This document shows positions 8,931-16,578 of a stretch of DNA of 62,963 nt, one piece after another. The number at the start of each line of letters is the position of its first letter. The stretch's first letter is position 1. The notes beneath the pieces are model-generated. The model was given only the letters and a program-made list of their open reading frames with translations, had not been told where the DNA came from and did no database searches. Source of the stretch: Polaribacter sp. (lineage in GTDB: Bacteria > Bacteroidota > Bacteroidia > Flavobacteriales > Flavobacteriaceae); NCBI GenBank assembly GCA_028336245.1, contig JAOKTT010000006.1, forward strand, positions 1 through 62,963, in the 5' to 3' direction. The position numbers and the translations under genes were made by a program.

Positions 8931-9723
8931 ACTAAAATACTTTTTAGGGCTTCTAATTTCTATTCCACTGCTCCCTTTTTTATTCTTTCAAGGGAAATAC
9001 ATTCGAAAAAAAACACCTGTGCTTCCGAAGGCTGCAGTGCCAACAGGATTTGTGGACGGTCAATTTAAATCTACTTTATCGCTACTTACTATCGGAGAAA
9101 GCACCATTGCTGGTGTGGGCGTAAAAGAACACAAGGGGGGGTTTACAGGCGCATTGGCACAAACCCTCTCAAAGGTATTTCAACAGAATATAAAATGGCG
9201 TGTCTATGCAAGGAGCGGATATACTGCAAAACAATTGTGTACTAAAATAGTACCTAAAATTGAAGAAACCACTGCAGACCTTATCGTTATTGGTATTGGA
9301 GGGAACGATGCTTTTACGCTAAATTCTCCAAAAAAATGGAGCAATGATGTTGAGAGCCTCATCCATTTACTCCAGCATAAATTCCCTAAAACACCGCTGT
9401 TTTTTACAAATATGCCCCCAATAAAAGAGTTTCCAGCATTTACAAGATTGATGAAATTTGTGATTGGAAATCTCGTTGAAATTCAAGGTGAACACCTACA
9501 CATACTTGCAAATAAAGAACCAAATGTTTATTATAACCATGAAGTAATTAGGCTAAAGGAATGGAGTATAAGAAATAATTTACCCATAAATACTACTGGA
9601 ATTTATTTTAGTGATGGTGTACACCCTTCTGAGCTAACATATAAAGTTTGGGGAAAAGAGATGGGAAGCTTTATTTTTAATCAAAACATCCACCCGACAA
9701 AACCTCCTATTCCATTATTTTAA
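8905..9723 (+). CDS. SGNH/GDSL-type hydrolase, membrane-anchored
   Basis: Esterase/lipase-like protein of the SGNH superfamily, 272 aa. A basic n-region and one hydrophobic segment (about 10-27) anchor it to the membrane. The catalytic blocks are in order: LLTIGESTIAGVGV (block I, GES instead of GDS), GIGGNDAF (block III, Gly and Asn), and DGVHPS (block V, Asp and His of the triad). Start may be 8905 or the internal ATG at 8920, which overlaps the upstream small gene less. The substrate cannot be read from sequence. Confidence 0.85.
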   Translation: MKKKKMSTKLKYFLGLLISIPLLPFLFFQGKYIRKKTPVLPKAAVPTGFVDGQFKSTLSLLTIGESTIAGVGVKEHKGGFTGALAQTLSKVFQQNIKWRVYARSGYTAKQLCTKIVPKIEETTADLIVIGIGGNDAFTLNSPKKWSNDVESLIHLLQHKFPKTPLFFTNMPPIKEFPAFTRLMKFVIGNLVEIQGEHLHILANKEPNVYYNHEVIRLKEWSIRNNLPINTTGIYFSDGVHPSELTYKVWGKEMGSFIFNQNIHPTKPPIPLF

Positions 9724-9728
9724 TAAAA

Positions 9729-9756
9729 AAAATCTCAAGGTTTCCCAAGAGATTTT
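9729..9756. terminator. Probable terminator between convergent genes
   Basis: AAAATCTC (9729-9736) pairs with GAGATTTT (9749-9756) around a 12-nt loop, with A-rich and T-rich flanks. It lies between the SGNH gene and the convergent DUF6952 gene. Confidence 0.5.
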
Positions 9757-9777
9757 ATATTTAAAATAGCCGCTATT

Positions 9778-10035
9778 TTATTGATCTATCGCGCCTAAAA
9801 CGCGTTTCATAAATAAATTTAATGCTTCTTTTTTTGGTGTCCCTTCTTTGACCATTTTATGAACCTCTAACGCACCATACATATTAGAAATCAACTCGCC
9901 AATAACATCCAATTCATCGTCTTTTAGGGACGGAACCTCTGTCAATCCCTCTAGGGTTTCAATTGTTTCTAAAAGATAGTCTTGATCATTCTCTTCTATA
10001 AAACGAGTCAGGTGTTTAATTACGGGTAACTTCAT
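9778..10035 (-). CDS. DUF6952 family protein
   Basis: 85-aa soluble, acidic, helical protein starting MKLPVIKHLTRFIEEND, as conserved in flavobacterial DUF6952 proteins. It begins 1 bp after the thioredoxin gene and is the third gene of the prx-trx-DUF6952 operon, a fixed arrangement in Flavobacteriia. That suggests a role in peroxide or thiol metabolism, but no catalytic residues are visible. Confidence 0.8.
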   Translation of the reverse strand: MKLPVIKHLTRFIEENDQDYLLETIETLEGLTEVPSLKDDELDVIGELISNMYGALEVHKMVKEGTPKKEALNLFMKRVLGAIDQ

Positions 10036-10036
10036 A

Positions 10037-10345
10037 TTAAAATACTTCGTTTACCAGTTCCTTCAACACCTCAAACTTGTTTGTTTGCACTTGCCCTTTA
10101 AAACTACCTCCTTTAAACGTTGCAAAAGTTGGTAAATTACTAACATCGGCTAACTTTCTACTTTCCGGAAATTTCTCTGCGTCCACAATTACAAAAGTGA
10201 CCGTTTCATTTTCTAAAGCTAGCTTTTTAAATTTAGGCTTCATAATTCTACAATTCCCACACCAGGTGGCTGTATATTGTACAACAACAGTTTTATTGTC
10301 TGCAATAATATTAGATAAATTGTCTTGTTCTAACTCTTGAACCAT
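10037..10345 (-). CDS. Thioredoxin family protein
   Basis: 102-aa thioredoxin-fold protein with active site ATWCGNCRIMKP (Cys29 and Cys32, CGNC instead of the usual CGPC) and the cis-proline region SNLPTFATF. It has no signal peptide, so it is cytoplasmic. It sits 9 bp after the peroxiredoxin gene and is probably its dedicated electron donor, with trxB at 23855-24802 as a possible reductase. Confidence 0.88.
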   Translation of the reverse strand: MVQELEQDNLSNIIADNKTVVVQYTATWCGNCRIMKPKFKKLALENETVTFVIVDAEKFPESRKLADVSNLPTFATFKGGSFKGQVQTNKFEVLKELVNEVF

Positions 10346-10354
10346 CGCTATTAT

Positions 10355-11002
10355 TTAGTTTAAGTGGGCTGCTAAATATTCAGCAGTTCCTTTTGCATTT
10401 GCTGCCATAGCAGTTTTTCCTTCTTCCCAGTTTGCTGGACAAACTTCACCATTTTTTTGTACGTGTGTAAATGCGTCAATTAAACGTAAAAACTCGTTTA
10501 CATTTCTTCCAACTGGCATGTGATTTACGCCCTCGTGAAAAACAGTTCCTTCCTCGTCAATTAAATAGGTTGCTCTGTATGTTACATTGTCCCCTTCTAC
10601 TTGCACTGTTTGTGAAACTTCATCAAAAGTTTCATTCGTAATGTCTAAAATACCTAATATTGAAGATAAATTTCTGTTGCTATCTGCTAATATTGGATAT
10701 GTTATTCCTTCAATTCCACCATTTTCTTTTGCAGTACTCAACCAAGCAAAATGAACCTCTGGGGTGTCACAAGATGCACCAATTACAATTGTATTTCTTT
10801 TCTCAAATTCAGCAACTGCTGCCTGAAAAGCGTGTAACTCAGTAGGACAAACAAATGTAAAATCTTTTGGATACCAAAACAATAATACTTTCTTTTTGTT
10901 ATTTACCGCTTCTTCTAATACATTTAATTTAAATGTATCTCCCATTTCGTTCATTGCGTCCACATTTAAATCTGGGAATTTTTTTCCAACTATTGTTGCC
11001 AT
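10355..11002 (-). CDS. Typical 2-Cys peroxiredoxin (AhpC/Prx1 type)
   Basis: 215-aa peroxidase that reduces hydrogen peroxide and organic peroxides. The peroxidatic cysteine is in DFTFVCPTELHAF (Cys52) and the resolving cysteine in EVCPANW near residue 175. Length and both motifs fit typical 2-Cys enzymes. First gene of prx-trx-DUF6952. It diverges from katG across 286 bp that hold promoters for both, so the two peroxide defences are paired. Confidence 0.93.
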   Translation of the reverse strand: MATIVGKKFPDLNVDAMNEMGDTFKLNVLEEAVNNKKKVLLFWYPKDFTFVCPTELHAFQAAVAEFEKRNTIVIGASCDTPEVHFAWLSTAKENGGIEGITYPILADSNRNLSSILGILDITNETFDEVSQTVQVEGDNVTYRATYLIDEEGTVFHEGVNHMPVGRNVNEFLRLIDAFTHVQKNGEVCPANWEEGKTAMAANAKGTAEYLAAHLN

Positions 11003-11040
11003 GTTTTTTTTATTGTTTTTTATTGATAAATTTTAAGTTG

Positions 11041-11073
11041 CAAAGATACCTCTCAGAAAGGTATTGATTGCAA
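11041..11073 (-). promoter_or_regulatory. Promoter of the prx-trx-DUF6952 operon
   Basis: On the minus strand TTG (11073-11071) is followed after 22 bp by TATCTTTG (11048-11041), a full match to the Bacteroidota -33/-7 consensus. The predicted 5' leader is about 30 nt. Confidence 0.65.
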
Positions 11074-11254
11074 AAAACCTTATGATAACTTCTTATATGA
11101 CCATAAACTTTATTTATTGCATTGGATCACAAAATAAGGTGTAACTATTTTCAAATGATAGTTAAAAATTTGATACCTTTAAAAGCAAACACTTAATAAG
11201 TTTTAACTATATTAAAATAAAAACTATAGATAATAATTATTCAACTAATTACTG

Positions 11255-11262
11255 TAGCTTTG
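11255..11262 (+). promoter_or_regulatory. Probable -7 element of the katG promoter
   Basis: TAGCTTTG fits TAnnTTTG, 26 bp before the katG ATG. No TTG is found at the expected -33 distance, which would fit an activator-dependent promoter. No OxyR-like palindrome could be identified by eye. Confidence 0.45.
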
Positions 11263-11288
11263 TAATCAAGCCTTAAATTTAAGCAATT

Positions 11289-13475
11289 ATGGAAAAAAAT
11301 AGCGATATCAGTAAATGCCCTTTTATGGGAGGAACTCAAAAACAAGCTGCGGGAAATGGAACTTCAGTCAGAGATTTTTGGCCAAATGAATTAAAATTAA
11401 ATATTCTTCGTCAAAATGCAGCAGCTTCCAATCCAATGGCTCAAAATTTTGACTATGCAGCTGCATTTAACAGTATTGACTATACAGCATTAAAAAAAGA
11501 TGTCCTTCATTTTATGACAGATTCTCAAGATTGGTGGCCAGCAGATTATGGCCACTATGGTCCTTTTATGGTTCGTATGGCATGGCATAGCGCTGGGTCT
11601 TACAGAGTTGGAGATGGACGCGGTGGAGCGCGCTCTGGCTCGCAGCGTTTTGCACCAATAAATAGTTGGCCTGACAACGGGAACTTAGACAAAGCACGCT
11701 TATTACTCTGGCCAATAAAAAAGAAATATGGAAACAAATTATCCTGGGCAGATTTAATGATTCTTGCCGGTACTTGCGCAATGGAATCGATGGGCTTTAA
11801 AACTTTTGGATTTTCCGGTGGAAGAGAAGATGTTTGGGAACCTGAACAAGATATCTATTGGGGTTCTGAAACCGTTATGGGAGCCAATGAAGAACGTTAT
11901 AAAGAGGGTGCGTTAGAAGATCCACTTGGAGCGGTAATGATGGGTTGGATTTATGTAAATCCGGAAGGACCTAATGGAAGTCCCGATCCAATGGGCTCTG
12001 CAAAAGATATTAGAGAAACCTTTGGTAGAATGGCAATGAATGATGAAGAAACAGTAGCCCTTACTGCGGGGGGACATACCTTTGGTAAAGCACACGGTGC
12101 TGCGAATCCAGATACCTATGTTGGACCATCACCACACGGAGCTCCAATAGAAGAAATGAGCACTGGATGGAAAAACTCTTACAAATCAGGTGTTTTAGAT
12201 GACACAATTACTAGTGGAATAGAAGGCGCCTGGACGCCTAACCCAATAACTTGGGATCATGATTATTTTGATGTTTTATTAAATTATGACTGGGAATTAA
12301 CCAAAAGCCCTGCAGGTGCGCATCAATGGAAACCAACTGCCGCTTCTAATGCAAGAAAAGCAGCCAAAGCTGGTGATGCTAGTGATACGCAAGATTTAAT
12401 GATGACTACTGCGGATATCGCTTTAAAAGTAGATCCTATATATTTGGAAATTTCTAAACGTTTTCATAAAGATCACAAAGCTTTTGAAGATGCTTTTGCA
12501 AGAGCATGGTATAAATTAACCCATAGGGATATGGGACCAATTTCTCGGTATTTAGGTCCCGAAACACCAAAAGAAGAACTGCTTTGGCAAGATCCAATCC
12601 CACAAGGAAAAACGCTCTCTGGTGCAGAAGTTGCAGCATTAAAAGAAGCTATTTCAAACACCAACTTATCAATTTCTCAATTAGCAACTACCGCTTGGGC
12701 ATCGGCTTCAACATTTAGAGGTTCAGACATGCGAGGTGGCGCAAATGGTGGAAGAATTCGTTTAGAGCCACAAAAAAGTTGGGCGGTAAACAATCCATAT
12801 GAATTAAATAAAGTGCTTTCCGTTTTAGAAACCATCCAAAAAGATTTCACAGGAAGCGTTTCTATGGCCGATTTAATTATTTTAGGTGGAACTGTAGCCG
12901 TTGAAAAAGGAGTGAAAAATGCAGGGTATGCGATTGCTGTTCCTTTTACTTCTGGAAGAGGAGATGCTTCTCAAGAACAGACAGATATTGCTTCTTTTGG
13001 TTACTTAGAGCCAAAAGCAGATGGATTTAGAAATTTTATTAAAAAAAATTTAAATCTAGCAGCCGAAGAGTTATTGATTGACAGAGCACAATTATTAACA
13101 CTTAGCATTCCAGAAATGACTGTTTTAGTTGCAGGTATGAGAGCTCTAGGAACCAATTATGATGCTTCTAAATACGGGGTATTTACAGATGCTGTTGGCA
13201 CCTTATCGAATGATTTCTTAGTACATATTTTAGATTTTAGCACCACTTGGAAAGCAACTTCTGAAGATGACACCTTATTTGAAGGAAGAGATAGAAAAAC
13301 AGGTATTATCAAATACAGAGGAACAAGAGCCGATTTAATTTTTGGATCAAATACAGAACTAAGAGCTATTGCGGAAGTATATGCTGCAGACGATGCAAAA
13401 GAGCGTTTTGTCCAGGATTTTGTGGCTGCTTGGACAAAAGTGATGGAACTTGATTTATTTGATATTAAAAAATAA
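11289..13475 (+). CDS. katG: Catalase-peroxidase KatG
   Basis: Bifunctional heme catalase/peroxidase of 728 aa, the normal KatG length. The distal site [18 protein letters not shown] holds the Arg, Trp and His of the active site. [11 protein letters not shown] supplies the Tyr and [11 protein letters not shown] the Met of the Met-Tyr-Trp adduct needed for catalase activity. The proximal heme ligand is in [10 protein letters not shown]. The second, heme-less duplicated domain follows from about residue 420. No signal peptide is present. It is monocistronic and followed by a strong terminator. Confidence 0.97.
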   Translation: MEKNSDISKCPFMGGTQKQAAGNGTSVRDFWPNELKLNILRQNAAASNPMAQNFDYAAAFNSIDYTALKKDVLHFMTDSQDWWPADYGHYGPFMVRMAWHSAGSYRVGDGRGGARSGSQRFAPINSWPDNGNLDKARLLLWPIKKKYGNKLSWADLMILAGTCAMESMGFKTFGFSGGREDVWEPEQDIYWGSETVMGANEERYKEGALEDPLGAVMMGWIYVNPEGPNGSPDPMGSAKDIRETFGRMAMNDEETVALTAGGHTFGKAHGAANPDTYVGPSPHGAPIEEMSTGWKNSYKSGVLDDTITSGIEGAWTPNPITWDHDYFDVLLNYDWELTKSPAGAHQWKPTAASNARKAAKAGDASDTQDLMMTTADIALKVDPIYLEISKRFHKDHKAFEDAFARAWYKLTHRDMGPISRYLGPETPKEELLWQDPIPQGKTLSGAEVAALKEAISNTNLSISQLATTAWASASTFRGSDMRGGANGGRIRLEPQKSWAVNNPYELNKVLSVLETIQKDFTGSVSMADLIILGGTVAVEKGVKNAGYAIAVPFTSGRGDASQEQTDIASFGYLEPKADGFRNFIKKNLNLAAEELLIDRAQLLTLSIPEMTVLVAGMRALGTNYDASKYGVFTDAVGTLSNDFLVHILDFSTTWKATSEDDTLFEGRDRKTGIIKYRGTRADLIFGSNTELRAIAEVYAADDAKERFVQDFVAAWTKVMELDLFDIKK

Positions 13476-13496
13476 TAGATACTGCGTGTTCTATAG

Positions 13497-13531
13497 AAAA
13501 GGGAATCAATTTAAGTTGATTCCCTTTTTTT
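13497..13531. terminator. Terminator after katG, bidirectional
   Basis: AAAAGGGAATCAA (13497-13509) pairs with TTGATTCCCTTTT (13516-13528), loop of 6 nt, followed by more T. The A run on the left lets it serve the convergent response-regulator gene too. Confidence 0.85.
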
Positions 13532-13551
13532 ATTTTTCACTCTTCACGAAT

Positions 13552-14715
13552 CTATGAACTAGTAAATAATTTTATATCATTTGCAGACACTTCTTTTTCT
13601 CCAAGAATTATTAAACGTTCTACAACATTTCTTAACTCTCGAATATTGCCTGTCCAATCTTGCTCTTGCAACAAAGTAATTGCTGCTGCTGAAAACATCT
13701 TTTCTGGAGTGCCTTGTTCTGAAGCAATTTTATCTGCAAAAAAGCGAACTAATAACGGAATATCTTCCCTTCTATCACTTAAGGCAGGAACATTAATTAA
13801 AATAACAGCTAACCTGTGGTATAAATCTTCTCGAAACCTACCTTCTAAAATTTCTTTTTGTAGATTTTTATTAGTGGCTGCGATTATCCTAACATTTACC
13901 TTAATATCAGAATCAGAACCCACTCTAGAAATACTACTTTCTTGAAGTGCACGCAAAACTTTTGCTTGTGCAGACAAACTCATATCGCCAATTTCATCTA
14001 AAAAGAGAGTTCCTCCGTTTGCCGCTTCAAACTTCCCAGCTCTGTCCTTATTTGCTCCTGTAAAAGAACCTTTTACATGTCCAAACAATTCACTTTCTAT
14101 TAATTCTGACGGAATTGCGGCACAATTTACTTCGATCATCGGTGCTTTTGCGCGCGCTGATTTCTCGTGTAACCAATGCGCTACTAACTCTTTACCCGTT
14201 CCATTGGGGCCAGTTATTAAAACTCTTGCATCTGTATTCGCTACCTTGTCTATAATCTCTTTTATCCCCGTAATAGCAGCACTTTCACCCACCATTCGAT
14301 AACTTTTACTTACTTTTTTCTTTAATCGCCTGTTCTCAACAACGAGCACCTTTTTATCCAATGCATTCCTTACTGTATTCAGAAGCCTATTTAAATCTGG
14401 TGGTTTAGAAATATAATCAAAAGCCCCTAAGCGCATTGTATTTACAGCGGTATCGAGGTCGCCATGACCTGAAATCATAACAATTGGTATTTCTGGTTTT
14501 ATTTTCTTCGCTTTCTCTAACACCTCAACACCATCCATTTTTGGCATTTTAATATCACATAAAACCAAATCATAATCGTTATTTTTAATCATTTCGATTC
14601 CTAACAATCCGTCTCCCGCTTCTTCTACGTAATAAGAATCGTATTCTTCTGAAATAATTTTTGTTAAAACTCTTCTAATAGCAACCTCATCTTCTATGAT
14701 TAATATTTTACTCAT
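13552..14715 (-). CDS. Sigma-54-dependent response regulator (NtrC family) without DNA-binding domain
   Basis: Receiver domain (1-120; phosphoacceptor Asp54 in LCDIKMP, Lys104 in SKPP) followed by an AAA+ sigma-54 activator domain: Walker A GPNGTGKE (169-176), the sigma-54 contact loop GSFTGA (216-221) where GAFTGA is usual, Walker B TLFLDEIG, and the C-lid with NIRELRNVVERL. At 387 aa it ends right after the AAA+ lid, so the usual Fis-type helix-turn-helix is absent. It probably activates from solution or through a partner. No histidine kinase lies next to it, and its target genes are unknown. Confidence 0.92.
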   Translation of the reverse strand: MSKILIIEDEVAIRRVLTKIISEEYDSYYVEEAGDGLLGIEMIKNNDYDLVLCDIKMPKMDGVEVLEKAKKIKPEIPIVMISGHGDLDTAVNTMRLGAFDYISKPPDLNRLLNTVRNALDKKVLVVENRRLKKKVSKSYRMVGESAAITGIKEIIDKVANTDARVLITGPNGTGKELVAHWLHEKSARAKAPMIEVNCAAIPSELIESELFGHVKGSFTGANKDRAGKFEAANGGTLFLDEIGDMSLSAQAKVLRALQESSISRVGSDSDIKVNVRIIAATNKNLQKEILEGRFREDLYHRLAVILINVPALSDRREDIPLLVRFFADKIASEQGTPEKMFSAAAITLLQEQDWTGNIRELRNVVERLIILGEKEVSANDIKLFTSS

Positions 14716-14830
14716 TTTATCTGTTTCAAGGCTTTAAGGTTTCAGTATTTCAAGGTGCGTTGTCAAGATTAATATTAAAAACAACCTTTTCACTAAAAAC
14801 GTTACCACTGTTTATATGTATTTTTATCGT

Positions 14831-15697
14831 TTATATTTTATTCTGAAAAACGTGCACATCTCTTTGTGGAAAAGGAATCGTAACTCCATTTTCTTTGAAT
14901 TTTTTATCTATTTCAAAACGCAGATCACTTTGCACAAACCGGGTTTCAAAACTATCATTTAATGTGAAAATAAGTTTGAAATTTAAAGAACTCTCTGCAA
15001 AATCTGTAAAAAGTACTTTGGGTATTGTATTTTTCAAGATCGTTTTGTGCTTTATTGCAGCCGCTAACAAAATTGTTTTCACCAATTCTACATCACTCCC
15101 ATAAGAAACGCCAACGTTCACAGACTCTCTTGTCTCTGTTCCGTTTTCTGTCCAATTAAATAGAATATTAGTTAGATATAAGTGATTCGGAATTACTAAA
15201 ACTTTATTATCGATGGTCACCGCTCTTGTTGTTCGCAGTCTGATGTCTAATACTCTGCCCACTTTCCCCTCTAATTCTATAATGTCACCAACATGAACTG
15301 ACTGATCTACGAGAATAAAAATACCTGAAATAATATCTTGAAATAAGGTTTGTAGCGCCAAACCAACACCAATTAACAACACTGCAGACGCAGCAAATAT
15401 TGCGGTTACATTTACGCCGGAAGCATCCATGGCGATTAAAAAAATAGCAATAAACACCAGCCATCTAATGTAACTAAAGACACTTATGAACTTCACTTTA
15501 TCGTTTGCAGGAATTTTTCTAGTAATAATTCTTCGCAATAATTTCAGCACAAAAGCAGTCGTCACCAAAGCAATAACAACAAATAATAAACCTTTGAAGG
15601 AAATACTTATTTCTTCACTAAAAGTAAAGGTATATTCTAAAATTGAATTTGCTTCTTCCACAATGGTATCTGTAACTTGCTCTAATTTATCTTGCAT
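14831..15697 (-). CDS. Small-conductance mechanosensitive channel (MscS family)
   Basis: 288 aa with an N-terminal region of three membrane segments (about 25-115) and the MscS beta domain (DIISGIFILVDQSVHVGDIIELEGKVG region, then RTTRAVTIDNKVLVIPN). The C-terminal domain is short, as in E. coli MscS. It releases osmolytes under hypo-osmotic shock. The promoter is about 100 bp upstream; 115 bp separate it from the response regulator, so cotranscription is uncertain. Confidence 0.9.
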   Translation of the reverse strand: MQDKLEQVTDTIVEEANSILEYTFTFSEEISISFKGLLFVVIALVTTAFVLKLLRRIITRKIPANDKVKFISVFSYIRWLVFIAIFLIAMDASGVNVTAIFAASAVLLIGVGLALQTLFQDIISGIFILVDQSVHVGDIIELEGKVGRVLDIRLRTTRAVTIDNKVLVIPNHLYLTNILFNWTENGTETRESVNVGVSYGSDVELVKTILLAAAIKHKTILKNTIPKVLFTDFAESSLNFKLIFTLNDSFETRFVQSDLRFEIDKKFKENGVTIPFPQRDVHVFQNKI

Positions 15698-16108
15698 TCT
15701 TATTAATATTTCATTCTTTATAAAGCCCTTTGCTTAGCCCCTGTTTGTACTTCGCTTCCTAGCTTGCGTATCTTTTATCAAACAGCAAACTCCAATTACA
15801 AATATAACCAATATTAACTCTAATTAATCAAGTTATCAAGACTAGACATAGCGTTCTAAAATAAGAATTATTCCCAAACAATTCTTTTACAACAAGACCT
15901 TTTAAAAAAGAATAAAAATACCTACTAAAAGAATATTATATGAGAGCTCCTTTTCAATTGCTTGTAATGAACAAAAAAATAATTTATTTTCTGACCAACA
16001 ATCACCATCTACCTCCCATTTTCTTTTTTATGTTAAATTTTACTATGCACGCATAACTTTTTTGCAATTTACTATGCGTGCATAATAAATTTGCATATAT
16101 TTGCCGTA
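15698..16108. other. Divergent intergenic region mscS-marR
   Basis: 411 bp without a gene. It holds an mscS promoter on the minus strand (TTG 15831-15829, 22-bp spacer, TATATTTG 15806-15799) and the marR promoter-operator at 16044-16103. Nothing recognisable lies in the A+T-rich middle, 15850-16020. Confidence 0.6.
16044..16103 (+). promoter_or_regulatory. Duplicated MarR-type operator and promoter of the fatty-acid oxidation operon
   Basis: Two 12-bp boxes, TATGCACGCATA (16044-16055) and TATGCGTGCATA (16074-16085), are exact reverse complements of each other and nearly palindromic themselves. Their centres are 30 bp apart (about three helical turns). A TTG (16062-16064) between them and TAAATTTG (16086-16093) directly after the second box form a promoter with a 21-bp spacer. 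A second possible -7 element, TATATTTG, is at 16096-16103. The second box fills the spacer, so a bound MarR dimer would block RNA polymerase. Confidence 0.7.
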
Positions 16109-16567
16109 ATGGAGAAATACAAATCGATAGATCATCAACTGAGAGCCACTTGGCAAACTGTTGCAAAGATGTACAATGAACAAGCAGTAAAACACGACAG
16201 TACAATGGCTACCGCTTTTGTTTTATTAAATATTGACAAGGACAATGGGACCCCTTCTACGGCGCTTGGGCCTTTAATGGGAATGGAACCTACGAGTCTT
16301 TCTCGAATTTTAAAGAATATGGAGGACAAAGGTGCTATCTGTAGAGAGAAAAATCCTGATGATGGCAGAAGTGTGATCATCAAATTAACAGCTTACGGAA
16401 AAGAGATGCGTACAGTGTCAAAAGGACATGTAATACAATTTAATGATACCATAATCCGTCATGTTACAGAAAAAGATTTAGAAGGATTTTATAAGGTAAC
16501 TTCAGCAATCAACAAATTAATTGCTGACAAAGAAATTTATAAAGAAATTAGTAAAACAGCAGTTTAA
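16109..16567 (+). CDS. MarR family transcriptional regulator of the fad operon
   Basis: 152-aa winged-helix protein from the ATG at 16109; an in-frame TTG at 16091 falls inside the -7 element and is less likely. The middle region has the MarR recognition helix and wing (MEPTSLSRILKNMEDKGAIC, then NPDDGRSVIIKLT with the wing Asp and Arg). It is first in an operon with fadN-fadA-fadE and sits next to the paired palindromes at 16044-16085. It is therefore inferred to be an autorepressor that is released by a fatty acid or acyl-CoA. Confidence 0.88.
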   Translation: MEKYKSIDHQLRATWQTVAKMYNEQAVKHDSTMATAFVLLNIDKDNGTPSTALGPLMGMEPTSLSRILKNMEDKGAICREKNPDDGRSVIIKLTAYGKEMRTVSKGHVIQFNDTIIRHVTEKDLEGFYKVTSAINKLIADKEIYKEISKTAV

Positions 16568-16578
16568 ATATCAAACGA

